From: Aphanomyces cochlioides
Taxonomy: Eukaryota > Oomycota > Saprolegniomycetes > Saprolegniales > Verrucalvaceae
Assembly: GCA_019828595.1 (NCBI GenBank)
Contig: JAHQRK010000004.1
Location: 2,728,001 to 2,792,000 of the forward strand
DNA: 64,000 nt
Direction: 5' to 3'
The position numbers were made by a program, and so were the translations under genes. How positions within the stretch are numbered: the stretch's first letter is position 1; the number at the start of each line of letters is the position of its first letter. Shown here piece by piece: positions 43,260 through 54,785 of the stretch. The notes beneath the pieces were generated by a model. That model saw only the letters and a list, made by a program, of their open reading frames with translations. It was not told where the DNA came from and ran no database searches.

Positions 43260-45693
43260 CTAGGTCGCCGTGAATTAAAGTAGGTTCGCTTGGGTGAAAC
43301 ATGACTTGATTGTGGAGAGTGATATCCAAATCGTTGCTTTCGTGTAGTTGAAGGATTTTTGTCATGATGTGACACATCGATTCTCCGTCGCCAGTGTACA
43401 TGAATTCCATTCTGTTCCATATGTGGAGGCCAAGGTCGGTGTACATCAGGAGTGACATGAGCGTTTCGGAGGATAGACTGCGTTTACCAAGGCGAGAGGG
43501 TAACGCTGTCACTGGACTTTTTGTTGAGGCCAAAATTGCCGCATCGCTATTGAAATATAGTGGAGCATGAACTGCCATCAATACTTCTGCAATGGCCAGC
43601 ACTTCTTCGACTTCAACTCTGTTGAGGACGATGTCATCATCGGTGATGATTGCCTCGATGAGTGGGAGGTTGTTGACCATCTTCTGGTCACTGAACACCG
43701 AGATCACGTGGTCGTGAGTGATTGGAGTGCCGAATGTTGCCTCGTAGAGCTGACCAAAAGATTTTGTGCCACCACCAGACGCTCTTAGCCAACGATTAAG
43801 CAGTCGAAGACGAACAAAGTATTCGAAGCTGTCACGATTGGAGACAAAAATTTGGTGCAGTTGCAGTCCAAATTCGATTGGCGCACGTTCTAGATGGATG
43901 CAGATCGTGTCAACACGCCCGTCCGTAATCAATTTCAATAAGTTGAAGGAATCGTGCGCTAACGCTTCCTTAACTTGGGCCGGGATATGTTGTGGTGCGT
44001 TTTGAGCCTTGGTGTCAAGGTCGTTGAGCTCGGCAAGTATGGCATCGAGAGACTTCTCAAACCTTTGGATTGAGCCCTCGTGGGGTTTGATCCCGCTAAT
44101 GAACTCTTCAGCGGCAACGTGCACCTTGTCACCAGATTTGAGTGTCAGCTTTGGAACAATTACTTTGACAGTGGTGTTGCCAACTGTCGTTTCGTGTTCC
44201 TCGGGCTCAACATTAGCGCGTTCGTCCAGAGCCGCAAACATGTTCGGGGAGATCCAGGGACGATCAGGAGCTGGGATTGAGCCAGCGGAGATTGGGGTTT
44301 TCTTTCTTTTGCCTGTAGTTTGAACTTCAGTCCATTCCTTGTTGCTGTCTCGGGTCGTTTTCTGCCGTTTGGCAGTGGATGTCGAGACAGCGGCGTCTCC
44401 CCGTGGGCGGTGAGGGGTTGCGTGAAGTCCATGTTGGGTGGCGATTACATCGAGGTCAAGGCGCGCGAGCTTCTTGTCACGGTAAAACCATCCTTGACCA
44501 AACACGCGGAGGCACCGACCCTTGAAAATGAATTCTTCAATTGATCGACCGTCATTGTGCATAGATTCGGGTATAGCTGTCCCTTCAAAATACAAGCGAT
44601 AACGAGAGCTAGCCAAGCCAGTCGTCGAGGAAACTGTGGAGTATGAGCCCCACAAAAAGCGTGGCTCAAGCTTTGACATGATGCTGAACATGAGACGTTC
44701 TTCATCCTGTCCTTGGAGACCAGATGGGATATCGATGAAATATCCATCAAGTATATGGGGCTCAGTCATGACAAATCTCTGAGAGCTGCCATCCTTTGCC
44801 ACTTGGATCTTGAGAGAGACTCCACGCAGCTTTTTAAGAGCATCTTCAGAGGCTATGCCCCACTTGAGAAGACGATTGGAGACATCTTTCTCGCACTTGA
44901 TGACATCGACAAATGCATCGTCCAAATCAAGCGCTTGGTTGTCAAACAATAGAGATGTCATTGCCTTGGAGATGTCGATGTATTTGGTGTATTGGCCAGT
45001 GGACATTTGTAGCCAGCCAACAACATCTCTGGGGGAATGTTTTTGGATGGGCAAAGTGTCGTCAAACGTGAGAGATCCTGTCGCGCGTTTTTGCAACAAG
45101 GACGCCAGCTCGGCCATAGTTGGTCGATAATGGCCGACGTCACTGTTCCGCTGAGCCTTGGCAGATTTAGCTCTCTGCTTGGCTTGGAATTCCCACACGC
45201 ATTCGTTTGGCTTTTTGGTCGAGGTGTTCGACTCGGGTGGTATTGGCACGGAGCGTGTTGTAGCAGGAGGCGAGGCATCGATTTGAGCTTCAGGCTCCAT
45301 TTCCACATCAACATTGGTGTCGCGAATCGATTGGTCTTCAGAGCGCGGCTCCAGCTCAGTGGCTTGAGTAATCGGTGGGGTATGTGGTTGGTTGTTGTTG
45401 GAGATATCCTCTATGTCTTCATCAGGCATCGGAGAAACATTATCCTTGTTGACAGTTTTGTCGCTGGTACGAGCGCTTGGTAATGGCACGCGACCACCGA
45501 GTGTAGCAAGACGTATGGGCGGTTGAGCAGCAGGCGGAGTTTTGTCGATGATTGAGTCAGGTTCATCGTCATCATCATCGTCAACAATCACCTCCATGAT
45601 ACTAGAAGCGTCCGAGGTATTGCGAAAGGGAGAGGCAGAAAAAGCTGAGGGCTTGTGTGCATGAGCACGGCTGGAAGAGCGGGTAGTCGCCAT
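43228..45693 (-). CDS. LINE ORF1 protein, complete (element D)
   Basis: 821 residues from the ATG at 45693, which follows the conserved 5' UTR, to TAA at 43228. Residues 1-160 are acidic and Ser/Pro-rich (a run of seven Asp at 38-43 and nearby), probably disordered. W-E-F-Q-A-K-Q-R...PTMAEL (167-196) is shared with element A. Residues 310-410 (GYFIDIPSGL, EERLMFSIMSKL, SRYRLYFEG, GRSIEEFIFKGRCLRVFGQGW) have the alternation of strands and helices of an RRM-like RNA-binding module; this is inference. A basic patch KRQKTTRDSN...GKRKKTP follows near 445-475, and the C-terminal half is helical with no motif I know. No CCHC zinc knuckle is present. It probably packages element RNA with ORF2. Confidence 0.85.
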   Translation of the reverse strand: MATTRSSSRAHAHKPSAFSASPFRNTSDASSIMEVIVDDDDDDEPDSIIDKTPPAAQPPIRLATLGGRVPLPSARTSDKTVNKDNVSPMPDEDIEDISNNNQPHTPPITQATELEPRSEDQSIRDTNVDVEMEPEAQIDASPPATTRSVPIPPESNTSTKKPNECVWEFQAKQRAKSAKAQRNSDVGHYRPTMAELASLLQKRATGSLTFDDTLPIQKHSPRDVVGWLQMSTGQYTKYIDISKAMTSLLFDNQALDLDDAFVDVIKCEKDVSNRLLKWGIASEDALKKLRGVSLKIQVAKDGSSQRFVMTEPHILDGYFIDIPSGLQGQDEERLMFSIMSKLEPRFLWGSYSTVSSTTGLASSRYRLYFEGTAIPESMHNDGRSIEEFIFKGRCLRVFGQGWFYRDKKLARLDLDVIATQHGLHATPHRPRGDAAVSTSTAKRQKTTRDSNKEWTEVQTTGKRKKTPISAGSIPAPDRPWISPNMFAALDERANVEPEEHETTVGNTTVKVIVPKLTLKSGDKVHVAAEEFISGIKPHEGSIQRFEKSLDAILAELNDLDTKAQNAPQHIPAQVKEALAHDSFNLLKLITDGRVDTICIHLERAPIEFGLQLHQIFVSNRDSFEYFVRLRLLNRWLRASGGGTKSFGQLYEATFGTPITHDHVISVFSDQKMVNNLPLIEAIITDDDIVLNRVEVEEVLAIAEVLMAVHAPLYFNSDAAILASTKSPVTALPSRLGKRSLSSETLMSLLMYTDLGLHIWNRMEFMYTGDGESMCHIMTKILQLHESNDLDITLHNQVMFHPSEPTLIHGDLADLTTIASRG

Positions 45694-45746
45694 GTTGTCA
45701 GTTTTGGACAGTGGTACTGCGGGGTAGCTGGCAAATTGGAAACTGC
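45694..45746 (-). promoter_or_regulatory. Element D 5' UTR (53 nt)
   Basis: 49 of its bases equal those of element A (1147-1195). It ends ACAAC-ATGG, a fair Kozak context. In the sense RNA CAGUUU at its 5' end can pair with AAACUG. It lies immediately upstream of the rebuilt tRNA gene in head-to-head orientation. Confidence 0.6.
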
Positions 45747-45747
45747 A

Positions 45748-45820
45748 GCCCGTCTAGCTCAGTCGGTAGAGCGCAAGGCTCTTAACCTTGTGGTCGTGGG
45801 TTCGAGCCCCACGGTGGGCG
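45748..45820 (+). tRNA. tRNA-Lys(CTT): tRNA-Lys (CTT), array copy 22
   Basis: Identical to copy 1, rebuilt at the 5' end of element D. Unit 1013 bp: three 17-mers, 17-bp block absent. Confidence 0.97.
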
Positions 45821-46760
45821 CTTCTTTTGCTCTTTTTGGGTCCCAGACATACATTCCTCTCACACACAATCCCCACTTTTTAAAACACTTGATCCCTCCA
45901 ACTGCAGCTTCTTTGTCTGACAATACCTCCGTCCTTCCAAGCCTTCACTCCACGACTATGTGATATGGTCGACTATGTGATATGGTCGACTATGTGATAT
46001 GGTCGACTATGTGATGGAGTGGTCTACACAATACCGTCGAGGATGTGATGACGGTCGAAAACATGATACCGTCGAGTCTGGGATATAGTGCGTGTGAGTC
46101 CACGAAGTTCACGGTGCAATGGCATACGTCATTTCGTGCAGCGCGTGAGACGGTCGAGTCTGTGAGACGGTGGAAAAGTGTGAAAACGTATAGTCAGTCT
46201 GTGAGGCAGTGACGTATGTGACGAGGTCGGATAAATGGCGGAGTTTGTGCCACTGTAGAATATGTGATTCAGTGCTGCATGTGAAGAGATGGAATGCGTG
46301 ATACGTGACTCGGTGGCGCCACGGATAAGTTGGCGTATGCGATATCGTGGCGTCTACGATGCGGTAGAGTGTGTGGTGGAGTAGACTTTGTGAGTGGAAT
46401 ATATGTTGTGTATGATGGCGTGATGTCTGTGACGCAGTGGACAATGTGATGCGAGGTTGATACGTTGGAGTCCTTGGTGGATATATGTGCCTTCCTAGGC
46501 AGGTTGGGAAGCTGTCGAGTTGAACAACCGTAGGACTTGGTATAGAACGTGTGTAATGCATGGCGTCGTCATCGAATGGAATGGTTGTGGTGGAAAAGTA
46601 AGTTGTGATGTGTGTCGTTTGTCTGTGAGCATGATTTGGTGCGTGGTATGAGTTGGTGAATACTTTTGTGTCGGAGGTCGGTACTGAGTGTCCCCTGCGT
46701 TTTGAGTGTGACAGTGTTCTGGAGTGTGTTGTATGTATGGAGTGTGTATGTCGTCAGGAA

Positions 46761-46833
46761 GCCCGTCTAGCTCAGTCGGTAGAGCGCAAGGCTCTTAACC
46801 TTGTGGTCGTGGGTTCGAGCCCCACGGTGGGCG
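46761..46833 (+). tRNA. tRNA-Lys(CTT): tRNA-Lys (CTT), array copy 23
   Basis: Identical to copy 1. Unit 979 bp, the shortest class; spacer has the private variant cattttgcgc at 47109. Confidence 0.97.
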
Positions 46834-47739
46834 CTTCTTTTGCTCTTTTTGGGTCCCAGACATACATTCCTCTCACACACAATCCCCACTTTTTAAAACA
46901 CTTGATCCCTCCAACTGCAGCTTCTTTGTCTGACAATACCTCCGTCCTTCCAAGCCTTCACTCCACGACTATGTGATATGGTCGACTATGTGATGGAGTG
47001 GTCTACACAATACCGTCGAGGATGTGATGACGGTCGAAAACATGATACCGTCGAGTCTGGGATATAGTGCGTGTGAGTCCACGAAGTTCACGGTGCAATG
47101 GCATACGTCATTTTGCGCAGCGCGTGAGACGGTCGAGTCTGTGAGACGGTGGAAAAGTGTGAAAACGTATAGTCAGTCTGTGAGGCAGTGACGTATGTGA
47201 CGAGGTCGGATAAATGGCGGAGTTTGTGCCACTGTAGAATATGTGATTCAGTGCTGCATGTGAAGAGATGGAATGCGTGATACGTGACTCGGTGGCGCCA
47301 CGGATAAGTTGGCGTATGCGATATCGTGGCGTCTACGATGCGGTAGAGTGTGTGGTGGAGTAGACTTTGTGAGTGGAATATATGTTGTGTATGATGGCGT
47401 GATGTCTGTGACGCAGTGGACAATGTGATGCGAGGTTGATACGTTGGAGTCCTTGGTGGATATATGTGCCTTCCTAGGCAGGTTGGGAAGCTGTCGAGTT
47501 GAACAACCGTAGGACTTGGTATAGAACGTGTGTAATGCATGGCGTCGTCATCGAATGGAATGGTTGTGGTGGAAAAGTAAGTTGTGATGTGTGTCGTTTG
47601 TCTGTGAGCATGATTTGGTGCGTGGTATGAGTTGGTGAATACTTTTGTGTCGGAGGTCGGTACTGAGTGTCCCCTGCGTTTTGAGTGTGACAGTGTTCTG
47701 GAGTGTGTTGTATGTATGGAGTGTGTATGTCGTCAGGAA

Positions 47740-47812
47740 GCCCGTCTAGCTCAGTCGGTAGAGCGCAAGGCTCTTAACCTTGTGGTCGTGGGTTCGAGCC
47801 CCACGGTGGGCG
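47740..47812 (+). tRNA. tRNA-Lys(CTT): tRNA-Lys (CTT), array copy 24
   Basis: Identical to copy 1. Unit 1013 bp: three 17-mers, 17-bp block absent. Confidence 0.97.
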
Positions 47813-48752
47813 CTTCTTTTGCTCTTTTTGGGTCCCAGACATACATTCCTCTCACACACAATCCCCACTTTTTAAAACACTTGATCCCTCCAACTGCAGC
47901 TTCTTTGTCTGACAATACCTCCGTCCTTCCAAGCCTTCACTCCACGACTATGTGATATGGTCGACTATGTGATATGGTCGACTATGTGATATGGTCGACT
48001 ATGTGATGGAGTGGTCTACACAATACCGTCGAGGATGTGATGACGGTCGAAAACATGATACCGTCGAGTCTGGGATATAGTGCGTGTGAGTCCACGAAGT
48101 TCACGGTGCAATGGCATACGTCATTTCGTGCAGCGCGTGAGACGGTCGAGTCTGTGAGACGGTGGAAAAGTGTGAAAACGTATAGTCAGTCTGTGAGGCA
48201 GTGACGTATGTGACGAGGTCGGATAAATGGCGGAGTTTGTGCCACTGTAGAATATGTGATTCAGTGCTGCATGTGAAGAGATGGAATGCGTGATACGTGA
48301 CTCGGTGGCGCCACGGATAAGTTGGCGTATGCGATATCGTGGCGTCTACGATGCGGTAGAGTGTGTGGTGGAGTAGACTTTGTGAGTGGAATATATGTTG
48401 TGTATGATGGCGTGATGTCTGTGACGCAGTGGACAATGTGATGCGAGGTTGATACGTTGGAGTCCTTGGTGGATATATGTGCCTTCCTAGGCAGGTTGGG
48501 AAGCTGTCGAGTTGAACAACCGTAGGACTTGGTATAGAACGTGTGTAATGCATGGCGTCGTCATCGAATGGAATGGTTGTGGTGGAAAAGTAAGTTGTGA
48601 TGTGTGTCGTTTGTCTGTGAGCATGATTTGGTGCGTGGTATGAGTTGGTGAATACTTTTGTGTCGGAGGTCGGTACTGAGTGTCCCCTGCGTTTTGAGTG
48701 TGACAGTGTTCTGGAGTGTGTTGTATGTATGGAGTGTGTATGTCGTCAGGAA

Positions 48753-48825
48753 GCCCGTCTAGCTCAGTCGGTAGAGCGCAAGGCTCTTAACCTTGTGGTC
48801 GTGGGTTCGAGCCCCACGGTGGGCG
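48753..48825 (+). tRNA. tRNA-Lys(CTT): tRNA-Lys (CTT), array copy 25
   Basis: Identical to copy 1. Unit 996 bp: one 17-mer, 17-bp block present. Confidence 0.97.
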
Positions 48826-49748
48826 CTTCTTTTGCTCTTTTTGGGTCCCAGACATACATTCCTCTCACACACAATCCCCACTTTTTAAAACACTTGATCC
48901 CTCCAACTGCAGCTTCTTTGTCTGACAATACCTCCGTCCTTCCAAGCCTTCACTCCACGACTATGTGATATGGTCGACTATGTGATGGAGTGGTCTACAC
49001 AATACCGTCGAGGATGTGATGACGGTCGAAAACATGATACCGTCGAGTCTGGGATATAGTGCGTGTGAGTCCACGAAGTTCACGGTGCAATGGCATACGT
49101 CATTTCGTGCAGCGCGTGAGACGGTCGAGTCTGTGAGACGGTGGAAAAGTGTGAAAACGTATAGTCAGTCTGTGAGGCAGTGACGTATGTGACGAGGTCG
49201 GATAAATGGCGGAGTTTGTGCCACTGTAGAATATGTGATTCAGTGCTGCATGTGAAGAGATGGAATGCGTGATACGTGACTCGGTGGCGCCACGGATAAG
49301 TTGGCGTATGCGATATCGTGGCGTCTACGATGCGGTAGAGTGTGTGGTGGAGTAGACTTTGTGAGTGGAATATATGTTGTGTATGATGGCGTGATGTCTG
49401 TGACGCAGTGGAGTATGTGATGCAGTGGACAATGTGATGCGAGGTTGATACGTTGGAGTCCTTGGTGGATATATGTGCCTTCCTAGGCAGGTTGGGAAGC
49501 TGTCGAGTTGAACAACCGTAGGACTTGGTATAGAACGTGTGTAATGCATGGCGTCGTCATCGAATGGAATGGTTGTGGTGGAAAAGTAAGTTGTGATGTG
49601 TGTCGTTTGTCTGTGAGCATGATTTGGTGCGTGGTATGAGTTGGTGAATACTTTTGTGTCGGAGGTCGGTACTGAGTGTCCCCTGCGTTTTGAGTGTGAC
49701 AGTGTTCTGGAGTGTGTTGTATGTATGGAGTGTGTATGTCGTCAGGAA

Positions 49749-49821
49749 GCCCGTCTAGCTCAGTCGGTAGAGCGCAAGGCTCTTAACCTTGTGGTCGTGG
49801 GTTCGAGCCCCACGGTGGGCG
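49749..49821 (+). tRNA. tRNA-Lys(CTT): tRNA-Lys (CTT), array copy 26
   Basis: Identical to copy 1. Unit 996 bp: one 17-mer, 17-bp block present. Confidence 0.97.
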
Positions 49822-50744
49822 CTTCTTTTGCTCTTTTTGGGTCCCAGACATACATTCCTCTCACACACAATCCCCACTTTTTAAAACACTTGATCCCTCC
49901 AACTGCAGCTTCTTTGTCTGACAATACCTCCGTCCTTCCAAGCCTTCACTCCACGACTATGTGATATGGTCGACTATGTGATGGAGTGGTCTACACAATA
50001 CCGTCGAGGATGTGATGACGGTCGAAAACATGATACCGTCGAGTCTGGGATATAGTGCGTGTGAGTCCACGAAGTTCACGGTGCAATGGCATACGTCATT
50101 TCGTGCAGCGCGTGAGACGGTCGAGTCTGTGAGACGGTGGAAAAGTGTGAAAACGTATAGTCAGTCTGTGAGGCAGTGACGTATGTGACGAGGTCGGATA
50201 AATGGCGGAGTTTGTGCCACTGTAGAATATGTGATTCAGTGCTGCATGTGAAGAGATGGAATGCGTGATACGTGACTCGGTGGCGCCACGGATAAGTTGG
50301 CGTATGCGATATCGTGGCGTCTACGATGCGGTAGAGTGTGTGGTGGAGTAGACTTTGTGAGTGGAATATATGTTGTGTATGATGGCGTGATGTCTGTGAC
50401 GCAGTGGAGTATGTGATGCAGTGGACAATGTGATGCGAGGTTGATACGTTGGAGTCCTTGGTGGATATATGTGCCTTCCTAGGCAGGTTGGGAAGCTGTC
50501 GAGTTGAACAACCGTAGGACTTGGTATAGAACGTGTGTAATGCATGGCGTCGTCATCGAATGGAATGGTTGTGGTGGAAAAGTAAGTTGTGATGTGTGTC
50601 GTTTGTCTGTGAGCATGATTTGGTGCGTGGTATGAGTTGGTGAATACTTTTGTGTCGGAGGTCGGTACTGAGTGTCCCCTGCGTTTTGAGTGTGACAGTG
50701 TTCTGGAGTGTGTTGTATGTATGGAGTGTGTATGTCGTCAGGAA

Positions 50745-50817
50745 GCCCGTCTAGCTCAGTCGGTAGAGCGCAAGGCTCTTAACCTTGTGGTCGTGGGTTC
50801 GAGCCCCACGGTGGGCG
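50745..50817 (+). tRNA. tRNA-Lys(CTT): tRNA-Lys (CTT), array copy 27
   Basis: Identical to copy 1. Unit 1013 bp: two 17-mers, 17-bp block present, T variant, like unit 1197. Confidence 0.97.
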
Positions 50818-51757
50818 CTTCTTTTGCTCTTTTTGGGTCCCAGACATACATTCCTCTCACACACAATCCCCACTTTTTAAAACACTTGATCCCTCCAACT
50901 GCAGCTTCTTTGTCTGACAATACCTCCGTCCTTCCAAGCCTTCACTCCACGACTATGTGATATGGTCGACTATGTGATATGGTCGACTATGTGATGGAGT
51001 GGTCTACACAATACCGTCGAGGATGTGATGACGGTCGAAAACATGATACCGTCGAGTCTGGGATATAGTGCGTGTGAGTCCACGAAGTTCACGGTGCAAT
51101 GGCATACGTCATTTTGTGCAGCGCGTGAGACGGTCGAGTCTGTGAGACGGTGGAAAAGTGTGAAAACGTATAGTCAGTCTGTGAGGCAGTGACGTATGTG
51201 ACGAGGTCGGATAAATGGCGGAGTTTGTGCCACTGTAGAATATGTGATTCAGTGCTGCATGTGAAGAGATGGAATGCGTGATACGTGACTCGGTGGCGCC
51301 ACGGATAAGTTGGCGTATGCGATATCGTGGCGTCTACGATGCGGTAGAGTGTGTGGTGGAGTAGACTTTGTGAGTGGAATATATGTTGTGTATGATGGCG
51401 TGATGTCTGTGACGCAGTGGAGTATGTGATGCAGTGGACAATGTGATGCGAGGTTGATACGTTGGAGTCCTTGGTGGATATATGTGCCTTCCTAGGCAGG
51501 TTGGGAAGCTGTCGAGTTGAACAACCGTAGGACTTGGTATAGAACGTGTGTAATGCATGGCGTCGTCATCGAATGGAATGGTTGTGGTGGAAAAGTAAGT
51601 TGTGATGTGTGTCGTTTGTCTGTGAGCATGATTTGGTGCGTGGTATGAGTTGGTGAATACTTTTGTGTCGGAGGTCGGTACTGAGTGTCCCCTGCGTTTT
51701 GAGTGTGACAGTGTTCTGGAGTGTGTTGTATGTATGGAGTGTGTATGTCGTCAGGAA

Positions 51758-51830
51758 GCCCGTCTAGCTCAGTCGGTAGAGCGCAAGGCTCTTAACCTTG
51801 TGGTCGTGGGTTCGAGCCCCACGGTGGGCG
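51758..51830 (+). tRNA. tRNA-Lys(CTT): tRNA-Lys (CTT), array copy 28
   Basis: Identical to copy 1. Unit 979 bp: one 17-mer, 17-bp block absent, C variant. Confidence 0.97.
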
Positions 51831-52736
51831 CTTCTTTTGCTCTTTTTGGGTCCCAGACATACATTCCTCTCACACACAATCCCCACTTTTTAAAACACTT
51901 GATCCCTCCAACTGCAGCTTCTTTGTCTGACAATACCTCCGTCCTTCCAAGCCTTCACTCCACGACTATGTGATATGGTCGACTATGTGATGGAGTGGTC
52001 TACACAATACCGTCGAGGATGTGATGACGGTCGAAAACATGATACCGTCGAGTCTGGGATATAGTGCGTGTGAGTCCACGAAGTTCACGGTGCAATGGCA
52101 TACGTCATTTCGTGCAGCGCGTGAGACGGTCGAGTCTGTGAGACGGTGGAAAAGTGTGAAAACGTATAGTCAGTCTGTGAGGCAGTGACGTATGTGACGA
52201 GGTCGGATAAATGGCGGAGTTTGTGCCACTGTAGAATATGTGATTCAGTGCTGCATGTGAAGAGATGGAATGCGTGATACGTGACTCGGTGGCGCCACGG
52301 ATAAGTTGGCGTATGCGATATCGTGGCGTCTACGATGCGGTAGAGTGTGTGGTGGAGTAGACTTTGTGAGTGGAATATATGTTGTGTATGATGGCGTGAT
52401 GTCTGTGACGCAGTGGACAATGTGATGCGAGGTTGATACGTTGGAGTCCTTGGTGGATATATGTGCCTTCCTAGGCAGGTTGGGAAGCTGTCGAGTTGAA
52501 CAACCGTAGGACTTGGTATAGAACGTGTGTAATGCATGGCGTCGTCATCGAATGGAATGGTTGTGGTGGAAAAGTAAGTTGTGATGTGTGTCGTTTGTCT
52601 GTGAGCATGATTTGGTGCGTGGTATGAGTTGGTGAATACTTTTGTGTCGGAGGTCGGTACTGAGTGTCCCCTGCGTTTTGAGTGTGACAGTGTTCTGGAG
52701 TGTGTTGTATGTATGGAGTGTGTATGTCGTCAGGAA

Positions 52737-52809
52737 GCCCGTCTAGCTCAGTCGGTAGAGCGCAAGGCTCTTAACCTTGTGGTCGTGGGTTCGAGCCCCA
52801 CGGTGGGCG
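52737..52809 (+). tRNA. tRNA-Lys(CTT): tRNA-Lys (CTT), array copy 29
   Basis: Identical to copy 1. Unit 996 bp: one 17-mer, 17-bp block present. Confidence 0.97.
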
Positions 52810-53732
52810 CTTCTTTTGCTCTTTTTGGGTCCCAGACATACATTCCTCTCACACACAATCCCCACTTTTTAAAACACTTGATCCCTCCAACTGCAGCTTC
52901 TTTGTCTGACAATACCTCCGTCCTTCCAAGCCTTCACTCCACGACTATGTGATATGGTCGACTATGTGATGGAGTGGTCTACACAATACCGTCGAGGATG
53001 TGATGACGGTCGAAAACATGATACCGTCGAGTCTGGGATATAGTGCGTGTGAGTCCACGAAGTTCACGGTGCAATGGCATACGTCATTTCGTGCAGCGCG
53101 TGAGACGGTCGAGTCTGTGAGACGGTGGAAAAGTGTGAAAACGTATAGTCAGTCTGTGAGGCAGTGACGTATGTGACGAGGTCGGATAAATGGCGGAGTT
53201 TGTGCCACTGTAGAATATGTGATTCAGTGCTGCATGTGAAGAGATGGAATGCGTGATACGTGACTCGGTGGCGCCACGGATAAGTTGGCGTATGCGATAT
53301 CGTGGCGTCTACGATGCGGTAGAGTGTGTGGTGGAGTAGACTTTGTGAGTGGAATATATGTTGTGTATGATGGCGTGATGTCTGTGACGCAGTGGAGTAT
53401 GTGATGCAGTGGACAATGTGATGCGAGGTTGATACGTTGGAGTCCTTGGTGGATATATGTGCCTTCCTAGGCAGGTTGGGAAGCTGTCGAGTTGAACAAC
53501 CGTAGGACTTGGTATAGAACGTGTGTAATGCATGGCGTCGTCATCGAATGGAATGGTTGTGGTGGAAAAGTAAGTTGTGATGTGTGTCGTTTGTCTGTGA
53601 GCATGATTTGGTGCGTGGTATGAGTTGGTGAATACTTTTGTGTCGGAGGTCGGTACTGAGTGTCCCCTGCGTTTTGAGTGTGACAGTGTTCTGGAGTGTG
53701 TTGTATGTATGGAGTGTGTATGTCGTCAGGAA

Positions 53733-53805
53733 GCCCGTCTAGCTCAGTCGGTAGAGCGCAAGGCTCTTAACCTTGTGGTCGTGGGTTCGAGCCCCACGGT
53801 GGGCG
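53733..53805 (+). tRNA. tRNA-Lys(CTT): tRNA-Lys (CTT), array copy 30
   Basis: Identical to copy 1. Unit 980 bp: the 979 class plus one T near 54615; T variant; a private C at 54338 (gaccttg). Confidence 0.97.
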
Positions 53806-54712
53806 CTTCTTTTGCTCTTTTTGGGTCCCAGACATACATTCCTCTCACACACAATCCCCACTTTTTAAAACACTTGATCCCTCCAACTGCAGCTTCTTTG
53901 TCTGACAATACCTCCGTCCTTCCAAGCCTTCACTCCACGACTATGTGATATGGTCGACTATGTGATGGAGTGGTCTACACAATACCGTCGAGGATGTGAT
54001 GACGGTCGAAAACATGATACCGTCGAGTCTGGGATATAGTGCGTGTGAGTCCACGAAGTTCACGGTGCAATGGCATACGTCATTTTGTGCAGCGCGTGAG
54101 ACGGTCGAGTCTGTGAGACGGTGGAAAAGTGTGAAAACGTATAGTCAGTCTGTGAGGCAGTGACGTATGTGACGAGGTCGGATAAATGGCGGAGTTTGTG
54201 CCACTGTAGAATATGTGATTCAGTGCTGCATGTGAAGAGATGGAATGCGTGATACGTGACTCGGTGGCGCCACGGATAAGTTGGCGTATGCGATATCGTG
54301 GCGTCTACGATGCGGTAGAGTGTGTGGTGGAGTAGACCTTGTGAGTGGAATATATGTTGTGTATGATGGCGTGATGTCTGTGACGCAGTGGACAATGTGA
54401 TGCGAGGTTGATACGTTGGAGTCCTTGGTGGATATATGTGCCTTCCTAGGCAGGTTGGGAAGCTGTCGAGTTGAACAACCGTAGGACTTGGTATAGAACG
54501 TGTGTAATGCATGGCGTCGTCATCGAATGGAATGGTTGTGGTGGAAAAGTAAGTTGTGATGTGTGTCGTTTGTCTGTGAGCATGATTTGGTGCGTGGTAT
54601 GAGTTGGTGAATACTTTTTGTGTCGGAGGTCGGTACTGAGTGTCCCCTGCGTTTTGAGTGTGACAGTGTTCTGGAGTGTGTTGTATGTATGGAGTGTGTA
54701 TGTCGTCAGGAA

Positions 54713-54785
54713 GCCCGTCTAGCTCAGTCGGTAGAGCGCAAGGCTCTTAACCTTGTGGTCGTGGGTTCGAGCCCCACGGTGGGCG
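54713..54785 (+). tRNA. tRNA-Lys(CTT): tRNA-Lys (CTT), array copy 31
   Basis: Identical to copy 1. Unit 996 bp, C variant. Confidence 0.97.

Larger units (their letters stand above)
37615..45746 (-). mobile_element. LINE element D, essentially full length (8.1 kb), three ORFs
   Basis: The element runs on the minus strand and is flanked by agcccgtctagctca (37600-37614 and 45747-45761). The order is 5' UTR of 53 nt, ORF1 (45693-43228), ORF2 (to 39121, one frameshift), ORF3 (to 37693) and a 78-nt 3' UTR with a stem-loop. The 5' UTR matches that of element A, which supports this being the natural 5' end. It is a member of the APE-type L1/Tx1-like LINEs, to judge from its domains. The third ORF with chromodomain-like and protease-like features is unusual. 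The only clear lesion is the single-base shift in ORF2. Confidence 0.95.
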
